Below, piece after piece: positions 34,331-44,850 of a stretch of DNA of 64,000 bases. Source of the DNA: Eurosta solidaginis (Eukaryota > Arthropoda > Insecta > Diptera > Tephritidae). The position numbers and the translations under genes were made by a program. Below the pieces are notes generated by a model, which saw only the letters and a program-made list of their open reading frames with translations, did no database searches and was not told the DNA's origin. Within the stretch, counting starts at the first letter, position 1, and every line of letters starts with the position of its first letter. The stretch spans positions 359,617,739 through 359,681,738 of the forward strand of contig NC_090319.1 of assembly GCF_040869045.1 (NCBI RefSeq). Reading direction: 5' to 3'.

Positions 34331-35430
34331 TTATCATTTGCAGCTGCATATGGTATAGCCTCAAAACACTTTAAGCATTTTTCAGGAAATATTTTCAGAG
34401 GTATCCCCTCTCTCCCGAAAATACACATATATGCCCTACTGCTTGTGCCTAATCTTACCGACACATGGTGTCGCCAACACACAATCAAAATAAGAAAACA
34501 AAGATCAAAAGCTAATTTTCCGACAACGAAATGAGCAAAGTAATGAAAAGCATACACAAAGAAATAAAGCAAATTAGAATATTGAAAGCAAGGTGAAGCT
34601 AAAAATTTCCAACGAGAATTTTTATATTCCCAAATCTCATCATCGCTGTAATATATTAAAATTCTTTAAGTAGTATTCGGTTCATTTCACCAAGCTTACT
34701 GATTTTGATTAGAAGAGTAATTTCAATTATTTCCAAGAAAACTTAACGGCCCGTAGTAACAAGAATGAATGAGTAAATATGTAGATGTGTAGGGATTGGA
34801 AAGTTACAAAAGCAACCTAAGTTAATTTAAGAAGGAGCAATATAAGATCACAGCAAAAGCATGGGATGAAATCCCTTTCGAATTCGATAGTTATTTCTAC
34901 ACACACAGACACACACAAAGCAAATTGCTTCTATACATTGAATTTTTAAACTCACTTCGGCGGGTAGCCATGGAAGCTTATATTACGTGAGTTAAATAAT
35001 AGCAATGATGATGGCGTTTGTGCAAATGGCTGGTGGTGCTGAGCACTCAATGGGCGGATACGCTATGCCAACGCTATGGGAATGATAATAATTAATCTAA
35101 TATCAAATGTAACGCAGTCGTAACGAATCTCAGTCGTTAACGAACCTTCAATCTCCCATTTTAAGCTTTGTTTTGACGGAATTTATTTCTTATTCGGAAT
35201 TGATTGGGATAGGAGAAATAAAACGCTTGCAGAACATAGTTCGGACGTATGTACGTAATCCTCTTGTACTTAGTCCAGAACTGTTTATAATTAACCTACC
35301 GGTAACTAAATCGATTTCCATATTCCCACAGCCAAACTACCATAAATTTCCTGCAATGTAGTGATGCTTCGCCACTAGTGCCGTTAAAGGGCAGGGAATC
35401 TTTAAATAACCTAGCTGATAAGTGAAACCT
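34330..35430. other. No recognised gene
   Basis: Mostly unremarkable. A minus-strand stretch at about 35355-35400 (LPFNGTSGEASLHCR) resembles a piece I associate loosely with retroelement sequence, but I cannot assign it. An ACACACACAGACACACAC patch lies near 34900. Confidence 0.35.
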
Positions 35431-35439
35431 GAGCACAAC

Positions 35440-35815
35440 CAGCACCAGGCAACAGTTACATCTCGGGAAACTGCGCTGGCACCAGCTTGCAAACAATCAC
35501 CTCATCCTCTAAATACTTTCAAGCACTGGCTGCGATCTCAGTTCACGGAACAACATAATGCGAGATGGGCCATGGAACCAACATATAGCGTGTCGTGGGA
35601 AATCTTGCCCAAGCTAGACAAAAAGAGATCACAATCGGCCATACTTCTGAATCGCCTCTCTATTAACCCATTAGTGGGTATTTGAAAAGGTCACTGTCCT
35701 ATAGGCGCCCATGGTGCTTATATGGGCCTGCAAACAAATGACTTGTGCCTCAGCTGCATGGATGAGGAAGAGATAGAAGCGAAGAGCATTATCTATGCCT
35801 CCACTGTGCCGCTCT
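35440..35815 (+). pseudogene. LINE ORF2 extreme C-terminus (after RNase H), fragment
   Basis: Plus strand, interrupted by at least one stop: WLRSQFTEQHNARW, LPKLDKKRSQSAILLNRLSI, GHCPIGAHGAYMGLQTNDL and CLSCMDEEEIE. This is the terminal zinc-knuckle region of an RNase H-bearing LINE. The His and last Cys of the knuckle are not recognisable. It runs directly into the RT of a different LINE at about 35815 on the same strand. Confidence 0.7.
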
Positions 35816-37450
35816 ATCCACATACACTTCTTGTCCTATCCCCACTTTTGTTTAGCTTCTACATATCGAACTGCCTTCACCAACAGAAGGGTCATTATCG
35901 TTTCCTACGCCGATGACTGTACAATAATGGTCACAGGCCCACGCCCACATATCGATGAGCTTTGTAATAAATTAAACAGCTATCTCCTTGATCTCTCCAG
36001 TTTTTTCGCCTCGCGAATCCTGACAGTGTCACCGACTAAATCATCGGCGACCTTATTTACAACATGGACGAGGCAAATGTCGACCATATTGGGCACTCAC
36101 GTCGATGGCATTACGCTACCAACTGTCTTACACCCTAAAATTTTGGGTGTGACGTTCGATCAAGATCTACATTTTGGAGAGCATATGCAATCGCAATTGT
36201 AGCAAAAATCCAGAACAGTAATAAAATGCTCAACTCTCTTGCGGCAGCACTTGGGGTAAAGTCAAAGAAACGTTCATTACCACTTACAAATCAATTGACC
36301 GGCAGATTGCATGCTACGCGTCTCTGATTTGGTCGCCCAGCCTCAAGTTTACTCAATGGAAGAAAATAGAGGCCTGCCAAAATACTGCCCTCACAACCGC
36401 TACGGGCTGTCTTCTTATGTCTCCAGAACACCACCTACTTAACGAGGCGAGAGTACTCCCCATTAGAGAGAGAAATGAGATGCAGTTTCTGTTGAATAGC
36501 CAGAAACTTGGACATCCCAACAAACATCTCATTGATGAGGCCACACCTCACATGGATTTAAGAGGTCATCTCCGTAAGAAGAAATAGGCAAATAAGCATT
36601 ATGAGAACACAGTCGTATCAAGAAAAAAAGGTCAAGCCGGTCCTCAGTGATATCCACAAACAGGCCCGGCTAATCCAGTTCTTAAAGAAAAATACACAGC
36701 ACTCGCAGTATACGAACACACTCTCCCTAGGGAAACACGCGTCAGTCTACCTCAACTTCGATAAGGGTACTGTAACCGGTTAAACTCTTACCTATCCAGA
36801 ATCAACCCATACATACATAATGTATGTCCTGCTTGCAATGTATCGCCACATGCCACCACCCATCTCTTCAATTGTAATGTGGAACCAACGCCTCTAACAC
36901 CCCTTTCACTATGATCCACCCCTGTTTAAACAGCAAGTTCCCTTGGACCCCCGTTAGAGGATATTCGTAAAAATTTGTGATGTTGTTGTTGTCGTTGTAG
37001 CGATAAGGACACTCCCCGGTGGCCTTGGGTGGGTGTTATCGAGTTAATGGTCCTTTGCCGGATGCAGATTCGGTAATTTCCGGTACCAAGCCCGACCATC
37101 TCGGGAACGATTTGTTATGACCACATGCGACCATAGGCCATACCGCCCTCCCACCCCCTAGATCCATATGGAGTTCGGGGCCGCCAGAGCCTCGGCTGTT
37201 AATGAAACAGGATTCATGGATAGGTGAGGTTGACAATTGGGTTTGGAGAAGCTATGTATTGCACCTGCAACCTGAAAGGGCTGCGCTACACAAACCCCTT
37301 AAATCCGGTTTTTCAGTCGCCTCTTACGACAGGCATACCTACCGCGGTTATATTCTAACCCCCTAAGCCGCTGGGGGTGACAATTTGTGATCGGTCGCGC
37401 CTATTGGATGGGTCGAAGCACTTCTACAACAACACTACCCGGACTGCTCC
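35815..37450 (+). pseudogene. Jockey-like LINE ORF2 remnant, split by a retroposon
   Basis: LSPLLFSFYISN in one frame, then after a shift VIIVSYADDCTIMVTGPRPH, with the YADD catalytic motif at about 35918-35929. LNSYLLDLSSFFASR, SPTKSSATLFTTW and HPKILGVTFDQDLHFGEHM follow, then in other frames WSPSLKFTQWKKIEACQNTA and LLMSPEHHLLNEAR, and a terminal Cys-rich segment VCPACNVSPHATTHLFNC. The final residues are cut at 36981 and resume at 37382 on the far side of the inserted ~400-bp retroposon. Only the C-terminal half of ORF2 is present, with several frameshifts. Confidence 0.85.
36982..37381 (-). mobile_element. Intact ~400-bp retroposon with 10-bp target duplication
   Basis: The unit is exactly bounded by the direct repeat AATTTGTGAT (36972-36981 and 37382-37391). 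On the minus strand it runs from a GC-rich head (CAGCGGCTTAGGGGGTTAGA, CGGTAGGTATGCCTGTCGTA, GAGGCGACTG), through AGGCTCTGGCGGCCCCG and CCCGAGATGGTCGGGCTTGG, to GGGGAGTGTCCTTATCGCTA and a CAACGACAACAACA tail. It encodes nothing recognisable. Length, tail and duplication size suggest a SINE-like unit or a LINE-derived nonautonomous retroposon mobilised by LINE machinery. Confidence 0.85.
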
Positions 37451-38425
37451 ACCCACTAAATTAGGCGAAACAGTTCTTGTTGGCAGACTAGTACTATGGT
37501 GCGTGAAGTTCGTGGAAGCAGTAGTGTCCAGCAAGGAAATCTGTAGCAGCTAAACCGATAAAAGTTTATGTATGCTCTAACATATTCAGCAGCTCCTTCT
37601 GTTCAGCTTAGATCCCCAACGGACCAATGCATAACAATCAGGGGCTACCGCTTTGTCTTTAGGGTGCATTTCCATCGCCTCACTACTGCTGTTGATCGCT
37701 CCGCCATTCAGCCACTGCCGCCCGGGTAATTAAGCGTAATTTGAACAACAACTATCTGTAAAATAAGCAGCAATCGATAATTAAAATTGCATGTAATTTA
37801 ATTTTTTGTTCTAACAGTTGCATTAAGCATTTCTGCCATATACACAAATTTCAGTGAAAAAAGTTAATTTAAAAAAAATCATATTCCAATTCATTGATGC
37901 CGCAAACATATCAATAAAACTATTTAATTTGCATATCAAAACGGTTTTTTGTTGAATTCTCTTTCGATTTGATATTTTATTTGGACTCTTTCCAAAAAAT
38001 TTCCAAGTTTACGTTTAGCTTGAAACTCGTTTAGTATTTTCGTTAAGCAAACATCGTACGCCAACCACAAAAACCATGTTTACATGCAACAATTTAGATT
38101 GCAGCTTTCATTTTACCAAATTTTGCTAATTTTTTTTAGCATAGAATATGCTAAAAATTAATAAAATAAAGAGAAATTGTGCTTCCATCTAACTGCATAA
38201 ATAAAAACCGCAACCACATCGCAAAAACGTTAATTTCCGCCAAGTTTAATATCTCAGTGTATGTGAGCAGTAATAGAACTTTTATTATTTTCTGAAAAAG
38301 AATTTTAGCATGGGAAAGTTTCTTTTTTTATTAGCCACAAAAAATCATTAATGGTGAGCCCAGACATGCCAGCCTTTCTAATAAACGAAATCTCTCCATA
38401 ACTTAACGAATTTCATTAACCCATT
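37450..38425. other. No recognisable feature
   Basis: The first 300 bases are more GC-balanced than the rest and could be a decayed element. The remainder is AT-rich. Nothing identified. Confidence 0.35.
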
Positions 38426-38429
38426 TGTA

Positions 38430-39950
38430 TGATGCAATGGGTGAAGTCCTATTTGGAAAATAGAATCTCTTGTTGAAATCGAGAAAACTAAGACTTATGA
38501 ATTTTCAGCAACGTCGGGTGTGCCACATGGTAGCATCCTTGGTCCTATTTTGTTCTTAATATTGTAACGAATTTCCTGAAATTCCTCTTATGTGCAACAT
38601 TCTACTAACGTTCGGATCACTAAACTGTTGAATAAATAACTCAACTATTCAATAATGCAAAATGGCCTTTATTCAAGTATTTCACAATAACACTACTACT
38701 TCTCGACAGATAGCGTGCTTAAATCAAACTGAATCTCTGTTTGCTCAGATTGCGCTCTTTTATACTCTTCGATTTCCTCGTTCCATACTTCTAGGCGTTC
38801 CCAGAATTTACTTAGTTACCAGCTATATAATTATAACTACAGATGCACGTGTATAGCTTCTCATATGCGTGTGTATATGTGAGTGATACTTGCAGATTAA
38901 TTGCCTATTTTTGGAAGTATCTGAGATATATGCATGTGTTTGTGCGTTGCTCTCCGCTGCTTGTATGAACATATGTGTATACGCAATGATTAATTTGGTT
39001 ATATGCATAAAAGTCACTGCTTAGTATTGACTTAGAGATGACAGTATCCCTTAGCGTTGCTAATATTAGTCACAATATTTATTAATGATGTTGGCTCATG
39101 CATAATACAATTCGAATTATGTGCTTTGTGCTGACGACTTAAAACTCTTTCGGAGGATCTCCTGTACTTCAAATGCATTGCGTCTGCAAGAAGATCTGAA
39201 TGCTATTCATAATTGGGACTTTCAAAATAGTATGCGACTCAATATTAGTATACAAAGTCTATGAATGTGTTTCCTTTCGCGTACTCAATTTCAAATATAA
39301 CTCTTGCGTCAATTAATGAGTTTCGCGATCTTGGCAGAATTTTTAACTCATCTTTTACTTTTGGTAATCATGTAAATCTTCTCATACCAAAGGCTTATAC
39401 CAACTTAGCTTTCTTGCTACCGGGAAAATCTTATACAATGCTTTAGTGCGTTCTAAGCTAGAGTATGCTCCAGTCGTCTGGAATCCGATATAGTATTTTT
39501 CAGTCTGTAGGAATTGAATGAATTCAGCGCAAGTTCATACCATTTGATCTTCAACCTCTGCACTTTGTTAATCCCTTGCCACCCTACAGTGTGTGCTTAT
39601 CACTTGAAGTTAGATGTTTTGTTCAAAACGCATGGTTTATTTTTGACATAATATCCGGTCTCAGAACTACTTGGGAGTTGATTTTCAATGTCTTTACAGA
39701 GCTCCCCGCTTTCACAGTATATTCCGCGTTGAAGTGCTGCATTCGAATTAGTTCAGTTTCGCACCTCCTGTAAGAGGTCTTCTAGAATTTAGACGTTGCC
39801 ATGCCAAGGTTTCTGTTTAAGGCACGCATTGAGGCTTATTAGTTATCTCAGGAAATCTTACTTTCAAATTGTTAAACTAGTACGAAGTTAACCTGTAATC
39901 TAGTCAATAAGGTTGTTACCATTTCACTTAATAAAGATATATGAAATATG
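38430..39950 (+). pseudogene. LINE reverse transcriptase remnant, split by a solo LTR
   Basis: Before the LTR: WVKSYLENR, then ATSGVPHGSILGPILFLI, an RT block ahead of the catalytic loop. The frame resumes after the LTR with FINDVGSC and a degenerate ADDLKLFRRIS, where the catalytic tyrosine context is damaged. EDLNAIHNWDFQNSMRLNIS and the weak FRDLGRIFNSSFTFGNHVN follow, then KLEYAPVVWNP. The tail reaches about 39950 with AATAAAG and ATATGAAATATGAAAT. The family is Jockey- or CR1-like, not resolved. Confidence 0.8.
38563..39074 (+). mobile_element. Solo LTR of a Ty3/gypsy-type retrotransposon (copy 3) inside a LINE
   Basis: TGTAACGAATTT...GTCACA, 512 bp, flanked by ATAT at 38559-38562 and 39075-39078. 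Both flanks are LINE RT sequence that becomes continuous in one frame across a single ATAT, which proves the insertion. It shares internal sequence with the copies at 4051 and 29172. A TTTTATACTCTTCG box lies at about 38758-38771, the guess for the promoter and strand. Confidence 0.9.
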
Positions 39951-40485
39951 AAATGTAGCTTTTTAGCTTTTACCACGAAATATTTTAGATGATTTGATCC
40001 CCACAGCAAAGCCCTAATTCTATTTAGTTTAATAATAATGAGTACATAAACAAATATTTCTGGAAATAATATATATATATATATATTTTTTATGGAAATA
40101 AGTTACTCAACTAGTCGAAAGCTCATAGAATAGTAAACGTTTGTTTTTTAGTAAGAACCTTGTAAAGAAAATCTTTAGTTAAAAACTGGTGCGCTTCTAG
40201 CGCATTCGGAAACATTACTAGTTCGCCTTCTATCTATCTTACATGCTTTCCACTCTTTCTTGGTAAAAAAAGATCATATAGATGCTCAAGCATGTATATC
40301 CCGAAGCGCCCATTTATGACCATTAATGTTTGAAAAATTTGTCAAAATTAGCCGGTGCCATGCAATTTGAACAATTTTATTAAGTTTATATTATAAATAA
40401 GTATTCTAAACTGAATTTGGTTCTTGAAGCTGCATTATTTACTGAATAGGCGTGTTGCCAAGGAACTCACAAATCAAACTTCAAC
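39950..40485. other. No recognised gene; short (AT)n
   Basis: Contains an ATATATATATATATATAT run near 40070-40085. Nothing else identified. Confidence 0.4.
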
Positions 40486-40486
40486 A

Positions 40487-41395
40487 AAATATCTAAAAAT
40501 TTACTCCAGTTATCGTGCTTACAGATGGACGGACTAACGGAGAGACGAACATGGCTAAATGAATTTAAATGTTTCAGCCTGATCATTTTTAAACGGTTTT
40601 ATTTAGCTTGACTTGACAGGCTGGCCGGCACGAACTTTTGTAATTGAAATTTAAGTAACTTCCCGATAAGCTACAAGCTTGAAACTTGGATTATAGTTCA
40701 GAACCCGACGACAATGGATCGAAATATTTCATAAAATTTTATTTATGGTCAGATTTGGTTCATATTTGGAACACATAATACATACATGAATAGAAAGCGA
40801 CCTATGAAAAAACTGCCGCTATGTGGCGCAAGGGTTGAGGTATTCAAAAATATCTTATTTGTGTTCCGATTTGGTTCATATTTGGAACACATAATACATA
40901 CATGAATAGAAATGGACCTATGATGCCCGATTTGGCTTATATTTGGAAAAAATATTACATACAGTCCGGTAGAAGTGACATCAAAATATTTTGGAGTCCT
41001 AGGAGGGATAAGCATACGTGGCGCAGAGTGGAGTACAGTCTTTGGAAGGATTATGTATTGGGGACTTAGATTGTAAAAATTGAGAGAAATAGTAGGCAAT
41101 TAAATAGAGACTAAAAAATTGAAAATAAAATAATTAAAAAAAAGATGTTAGTTAAACGGTTTTATTGAAAACAATACTCACATGAAGTAATAATAATAAT
41201 AGATTGATGAGGAGTGTGATAACTAGTACCTAAGGCCTACTTAACTATTTTCTAGCTTTTAGTATTATTATTACTTCATGTAAATATTGTTTTCAATAAA
41301 ACCGTTTAACTTAAACATATTATTTTTAATTATGTTATTATTTGTGGAAGTCCATGTTACAAGTACCGTTATAAGTTGGTAGACTATACATATGA
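40487..41395 (-). mobile_element. DINE-1-like scrap interrupted by family B copy 3
   Basis: The left piece has AAATTTACTCCAGTTATCGT, ACGGACTAACGG and ACATGGCTAAATGAATTT. The right piece, from about 41340, has TGTGGAAGTCCATG and ACCGTTAT. These match in order the 5' portion of the DINE-like family (plus-strand ATGGAAGTCTAT, CCAACCGTTAT). The family B element sits between them, so it inserted into an existing DINE-like fragment. Confidence 0.55.
40588..41335 (+). mobile_element. Palindromic nonautonomous element, family B copy 3 (shortened)
   Basis: TTTTTAAACGGTTTTATTTA start, TGACTTGACAGGCTGGCC, two tandem units (about 40728-40910), and the linker with GTGGCGCAGAGTGGAGTACA. The palindrome is degraded: the left arm keeps only about 55 bases (AAACGGTTTTATTGAAAACA to about 41205), while the right arm (CTAGTACCTAAGGCCTA to AATAAAACCGTTTAAC) is longer. 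No coding content. Confidence 0.8.
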
Positions 41396-42415
41396 GCTAT
41401 AAAACTTAAACCTTGATAAATAATAACCAAACACAGATGCGTTTGAATCTGGTTGAATGAAGTCAGCTCTGGGCAAAGGGACAGAAACACTTATTACATA
41501 CTTGTATTTTTTTGTCACAATATTTAAAATTTTAAATTTCTTTGATAAACAAAACGGGAATTATTGACCCGTTTTGCCGTTTGCTCGTCGTGAAATTTAT
41601 TTGCAAGAATTCTATAAACACAACTATATAATAACTTGTGATATTATGACGTTATCTTCAGTGACGGAGACGGAATGGTATCCTTCACGATGTTCGTCTT
41701 CTGACAATGTTGTTCACAGCTTCAACCCCTGACCCAGCATACAACTGTGTAAAACGGAGATAAATAGTTTCCTGGTGGTACCATTTAACCGCGTTGCATG
41801 AGAATGTTTTCGGTATTCCCTCTTTCAAAGCTTGTTATATTGGGCTTTCGCGCCAATTCAATATATATGACAATTTTTTGTTACATTCGCTACAAAAACA
41901 ATACGCAGTCAGCTGCACCTTAAACATAGCTTCTTTTGACATTTGATGCCTTTTGCCTTTAGCGCGATTTTTGCAATTTATTGCGATATTTGCGTGGTAA
42001 AACGGATTCCAAACTTACGTATGTATATAAAGTATGCATAGCTAACGCCTCGTAGTTTTTCGGTTGCTTTTTATAGCCCAATGTTCTGTTGTATTGTAAT
42101 CGAATTAATACTATTGTGTGTGTATGCTCCGCACATTTTATAAAATAAAGTCGATAAATACGTGTTTAATGTAATAACTCCGCACAGAAAGCTCTGATTT
42201 GAAAACGATTTTTTGCACTTTAAGGATGTGACTATTTTCGATTTAAACTTAAAGAATCAGTGATACCAATTTACCAGAATATTATAAAAAACATAAAGCC
42301 ATAGTTAACACAGCTGCAAATTAAAAAATAATTGATCGATTGAGTTATTTTCTATTTGCAATTAAACTTAAAAATATTTATTTTAGTTTGGCATTATAAA
42401 AATAATCCCATAATC
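41395..42415. other. No recognisable feature
   Basis: AT-rich. No family or coding motif recognised. Confidence 0.4.
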
Positions 42416-42417
42416 CG

Positions 42418-42772
42418 ATCACCATGGTGTGATGGTAGCGTGCTCCGCCTGCCACACCCAATGCCCTGGGTTCAGACCCCGGTCAAGCAACATCAAAATT
42501 TTAGAAATAAGGTTTTTCAATTAGAAGAAAATTTTTCTAAGCGGGGTCGCCCCTCGGCAGCGTTTGGCAAGCAATCCGAGTGTATTTCTGCCATGAACAG
42601 CTCTCAGTGAAAACTAATCTGCCTTGCAGATGCCGCTCGGAGTCGGCATAAAACATGTAGATCCCGTCCGGCCAATTTGTAGGGAAAATCAAGAGCAGCA
42701 CGACGCAAATTGGAAGAGAAGCTCGGCCTTAGATCTCTTCGGAGGTTATCGCGCCTTACATTTTTTTTTTTT
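42418..42772 (+). mobile_element. tRNA-Gly-type SINE with T-run 3' end
   Basis: The head is CCATGGTGTGATGGTAGCGT (A box TGGTGTGATGG), then CTCCGCCTGCCACACC, which resembles the anticodon arm of tRNA-Gly(GCC), then a B box GGTTCAGACCC. The tRNA-unrelated body contains AATAAGGTTTTTCAATTAGA, AGCGGGGTCGCCCCTCGG, ATCTGCCTTGCAGATGCC and CTCGGCCTTAGATCTCTTCG, ending at a long T-run (42758-42771). It is the most complete SINE here apart from 58092-58444. Confidence 0.85.
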
Positions 42773-42774
42773 TA

Positions 42775-43402
42775 TAAATTATTAAAACAAAAATTTAAAT
42801 TTGAAATAGGGTTTCAGTGAGAACCACATCTAATTCATGTGTAATTAGATGAAACGGTAAAAAGGGCAACATTAGATAGCATTGAATTTACTTAAGATTC
42901 CTGAGTCGCATACAATTGCCCGTATATCTACAGATATACCCAGAGAATATTACTGTTAATAATTTTTTTTTTGGAAGTGGGTGAATGGCCGATTAGTTCT
43001 AAAACGTCATATTGAGAATACGACATTGGTTGCTTCTTACCAAGATTATAAGGTACTTAGGACACAATCTTTAGACGAATATCGAGAGGGCTCCAGATAA
43101 AAAGTTAGAGATGGATAAAGAAGGGAGAGAAAAAGAACGGTGAGGCAAAATTGCACCTAAAAAATAATGGGAGCGGAACTAGCGAGGAAAGGAAAAATAG
43201 ATGGAAGCAGAGGATGGAGAGAGAGAGAGAAGGAGGATGATGGAGGGAGATACTGGGAGTTAGAGATAAAGATGTCTTAAACGATAAGCAAATAAAATAA
43301 GGTTGTGACGGATAAATTTGTGATGCGTTTTCTTTAAATTTTGAAATTAAAAAAATGCATCCCGGACATTCTTATTTATTTTCAACCAATATATGCATTA
43401 AC
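42775..43402. other. Purine-rich stretch, no gene
   Basis: From about 43080 to 43265 the plus strand is strongly A/G-biased (GGATGGAGAGAGAGAGAGAA, GGAGGATGATGGAGGGAGAT). It could be a reversed, decayed copy of the polypyrimidine segments at 18420 or 46310. The rest is unremarkable. Confidence 0.45.
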
Positions 43403-43805
43403 CTGGGTCGAGTTGTATGGACGAAAGTTAAACAATATCGCGCCATCGATTTTTCGATAGGATTTGGACTCAGGAAAAAAAGTTCCACTACGCATACCCA
43501 ACAAAATAATATTCGAGCCTGCGAAAAAGAAATGGCGAAGGGTCAATTTTTCGACCAAAACACTCCCCAAAATCCAAAAAATATTTTTTTTTGGCAAAAA
43601 ACTGCTTTAAAAACGTTGGCGATAACAGTTTTGTGTACAAAAAAAAATTTGTTGGGTTTTGGGGTCGAAAAATTCACCCTTTTGCCATTTTTTTTTCGCA
43701 GGCTCGAAAATTATTTTTTTGGGCATGCGTAGTGGAAGTTTTTTTTCCTGAGCTTAAAACTATCGAAAAATAGATGGCGCGATATCGGTTAATAAATCGA
43801 CCCAG
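43403..43805. mobile_element. Foldback element, ~155-bp arms
   Basis: Termini CTGGGTCGA (43403) and TCGACCCAG (43805). The left arm (TATCGCGCCATCGATTTTTC, TCAGGAAAAAAAGTTCCACT, ATTCGAGCCTGCGAAAAAGA, CAATTTTTCGACC) returns in reverse from about 43640 to 43790 (GGTCGAAAAATTC, TTTTCGCAGGCTCGAAAATT, TATCGAAAAATAGATGGCGC). The spacer is about 50 bp. Open frames on both strands here are by-products of the mirrored sequence. No clear target duplication. Probably a MITE of unknown superfamily. Confidence 0.85.
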
Positions 43806-43867
43806 TCTAATATACATATATAGCTAAAGTCCTGCTTAAAATTAGATACCACTTTAAGCTTGAAGAA

Positions 43868-44460
43868 GCTGATTCCGAGTCGATTTCTTTTTGGTGTTCT
43901 CAATTCCGATTGAAACAAATCGATTCGAAGTCGATTTCGAATCGTTTTCATTTCGAGTCGATAATCAAGCGAAACAGCTGTTTTTATTTATTTTGGTTTT
44001 AGTTAAATTAAAATTGTGCAAACATTTTAACAAAATGCCAGCACCGATGATTTTCGGAAATGCAGAGGCAAGAAGACGTGCAATTGTACATAAAAATCGA
44101 AAAAATCGATCGATCGAAATTGAGAACACGTCGGTTTCCTTTCGACCAGAATCGTTTTGTTTAGCTTGGAAAATTTTTGATAGGAATTTTCAAATTAAGA
44201 TTTATTATACTAAATAAACAAATAGTCCAACAAAAAGTTGTTATAAATCTTCCAAATAAAATGAGTAATTTAATAAAACTTATTTGTGGGAAAAATAATG
44301 TAATTATCTGTGCTTAATAGCCTAATTACTTTCGATTCCGACTGCTCAGAGGCAAAACTTTTCAAATCAACCAAGTCTGGTCGGAATCGATATTCAGAAC
44401 ACCAATCCATTTCGGTTCCGAATAAATTGGTCGGAATCGAAATCCAGAACAGGCCCGAAT
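43868..44460 (+). mobile_element. MITE-like element with GGAATCGA-type inverted ends and a 108-codon frame
   Basis: The left part (GATTCCGAGTCGATTTC, GTGTTCTCAATTCCGATTG) and the right part (GGTCGGAATCGATATTCAGA, GGTCGGAATCGAAATCCAGA) are imperfect inverted repeats. Between them a plus-strand frame (43891-44217) includes MPAPMIFGNAEARRRAIVHK from the ATG at 44035 and later VSFRPESFCLAWKIF. This faintly recalls the N-terminus of HARBI1/PIF-Harbinger-like nucleases. That link is a weak inference. No DDE domain is present. Confidence 0.4.
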
Positions 44461-44569
44461 ATGCAGAAACTATATCTTTGCATATGTGTTTAAATCAATT
44501 GCAGTTCGTTAGTCTCGCTAAAACTCGGAAACGCCTGGACCGTGTTTTGATTTTGAATAATTTTTTTAT

Positions 44570-44850
44570 TGTTAGAACAGTGGAGGCAGTTAGGAGTGGC
44601 AATGGGACTAAGAGTACGAGTGGGACTTAGAGTGAGAATTAAAGCGAGAGTGGAAGTGGCAGTGAGAGTGAAATCTGGAGTGGGGGTAGTAGTTGGGGTA
44701 CATGCGGGGTGGGAGGGAGATAAATGGAATTGTGCATCCCTTGACAAGTATAAGAAGAGAAATAGATGATAAAGTAGAGGAGAGTGGCTTAGAGAGAGAA
44801 AAGGGGAATCGAAGCTTTGTTTTCGAATGTAGACAAAGCAACTTCGACAG
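44570..44850 (-). repeat. Polypyrimidine/hexamer element, family E copy (purines on plus strand)
   Basis: The plus strand is G/A-rich, with GAGTGGCAATGGGACTAAGA, AGCGAGAGTGGAAGTGGCAG and GGAGTGGGGGTAGTAG. It closes with CGAATGTAGACAAAG, the reverse of the TGCCTACATTT-type head seen at 27390. It is a degraded relative of the 27390-28250 block with no intact hexamer run. Confidence 0.55.

Noticed and set aside
43355..43773. Overlapping frames of 60-125 codons on both strands
   Set aside because: They fall in the arms of the foldback element. The mirrored sequence yields the same residues from both arms and strands. No known domain.
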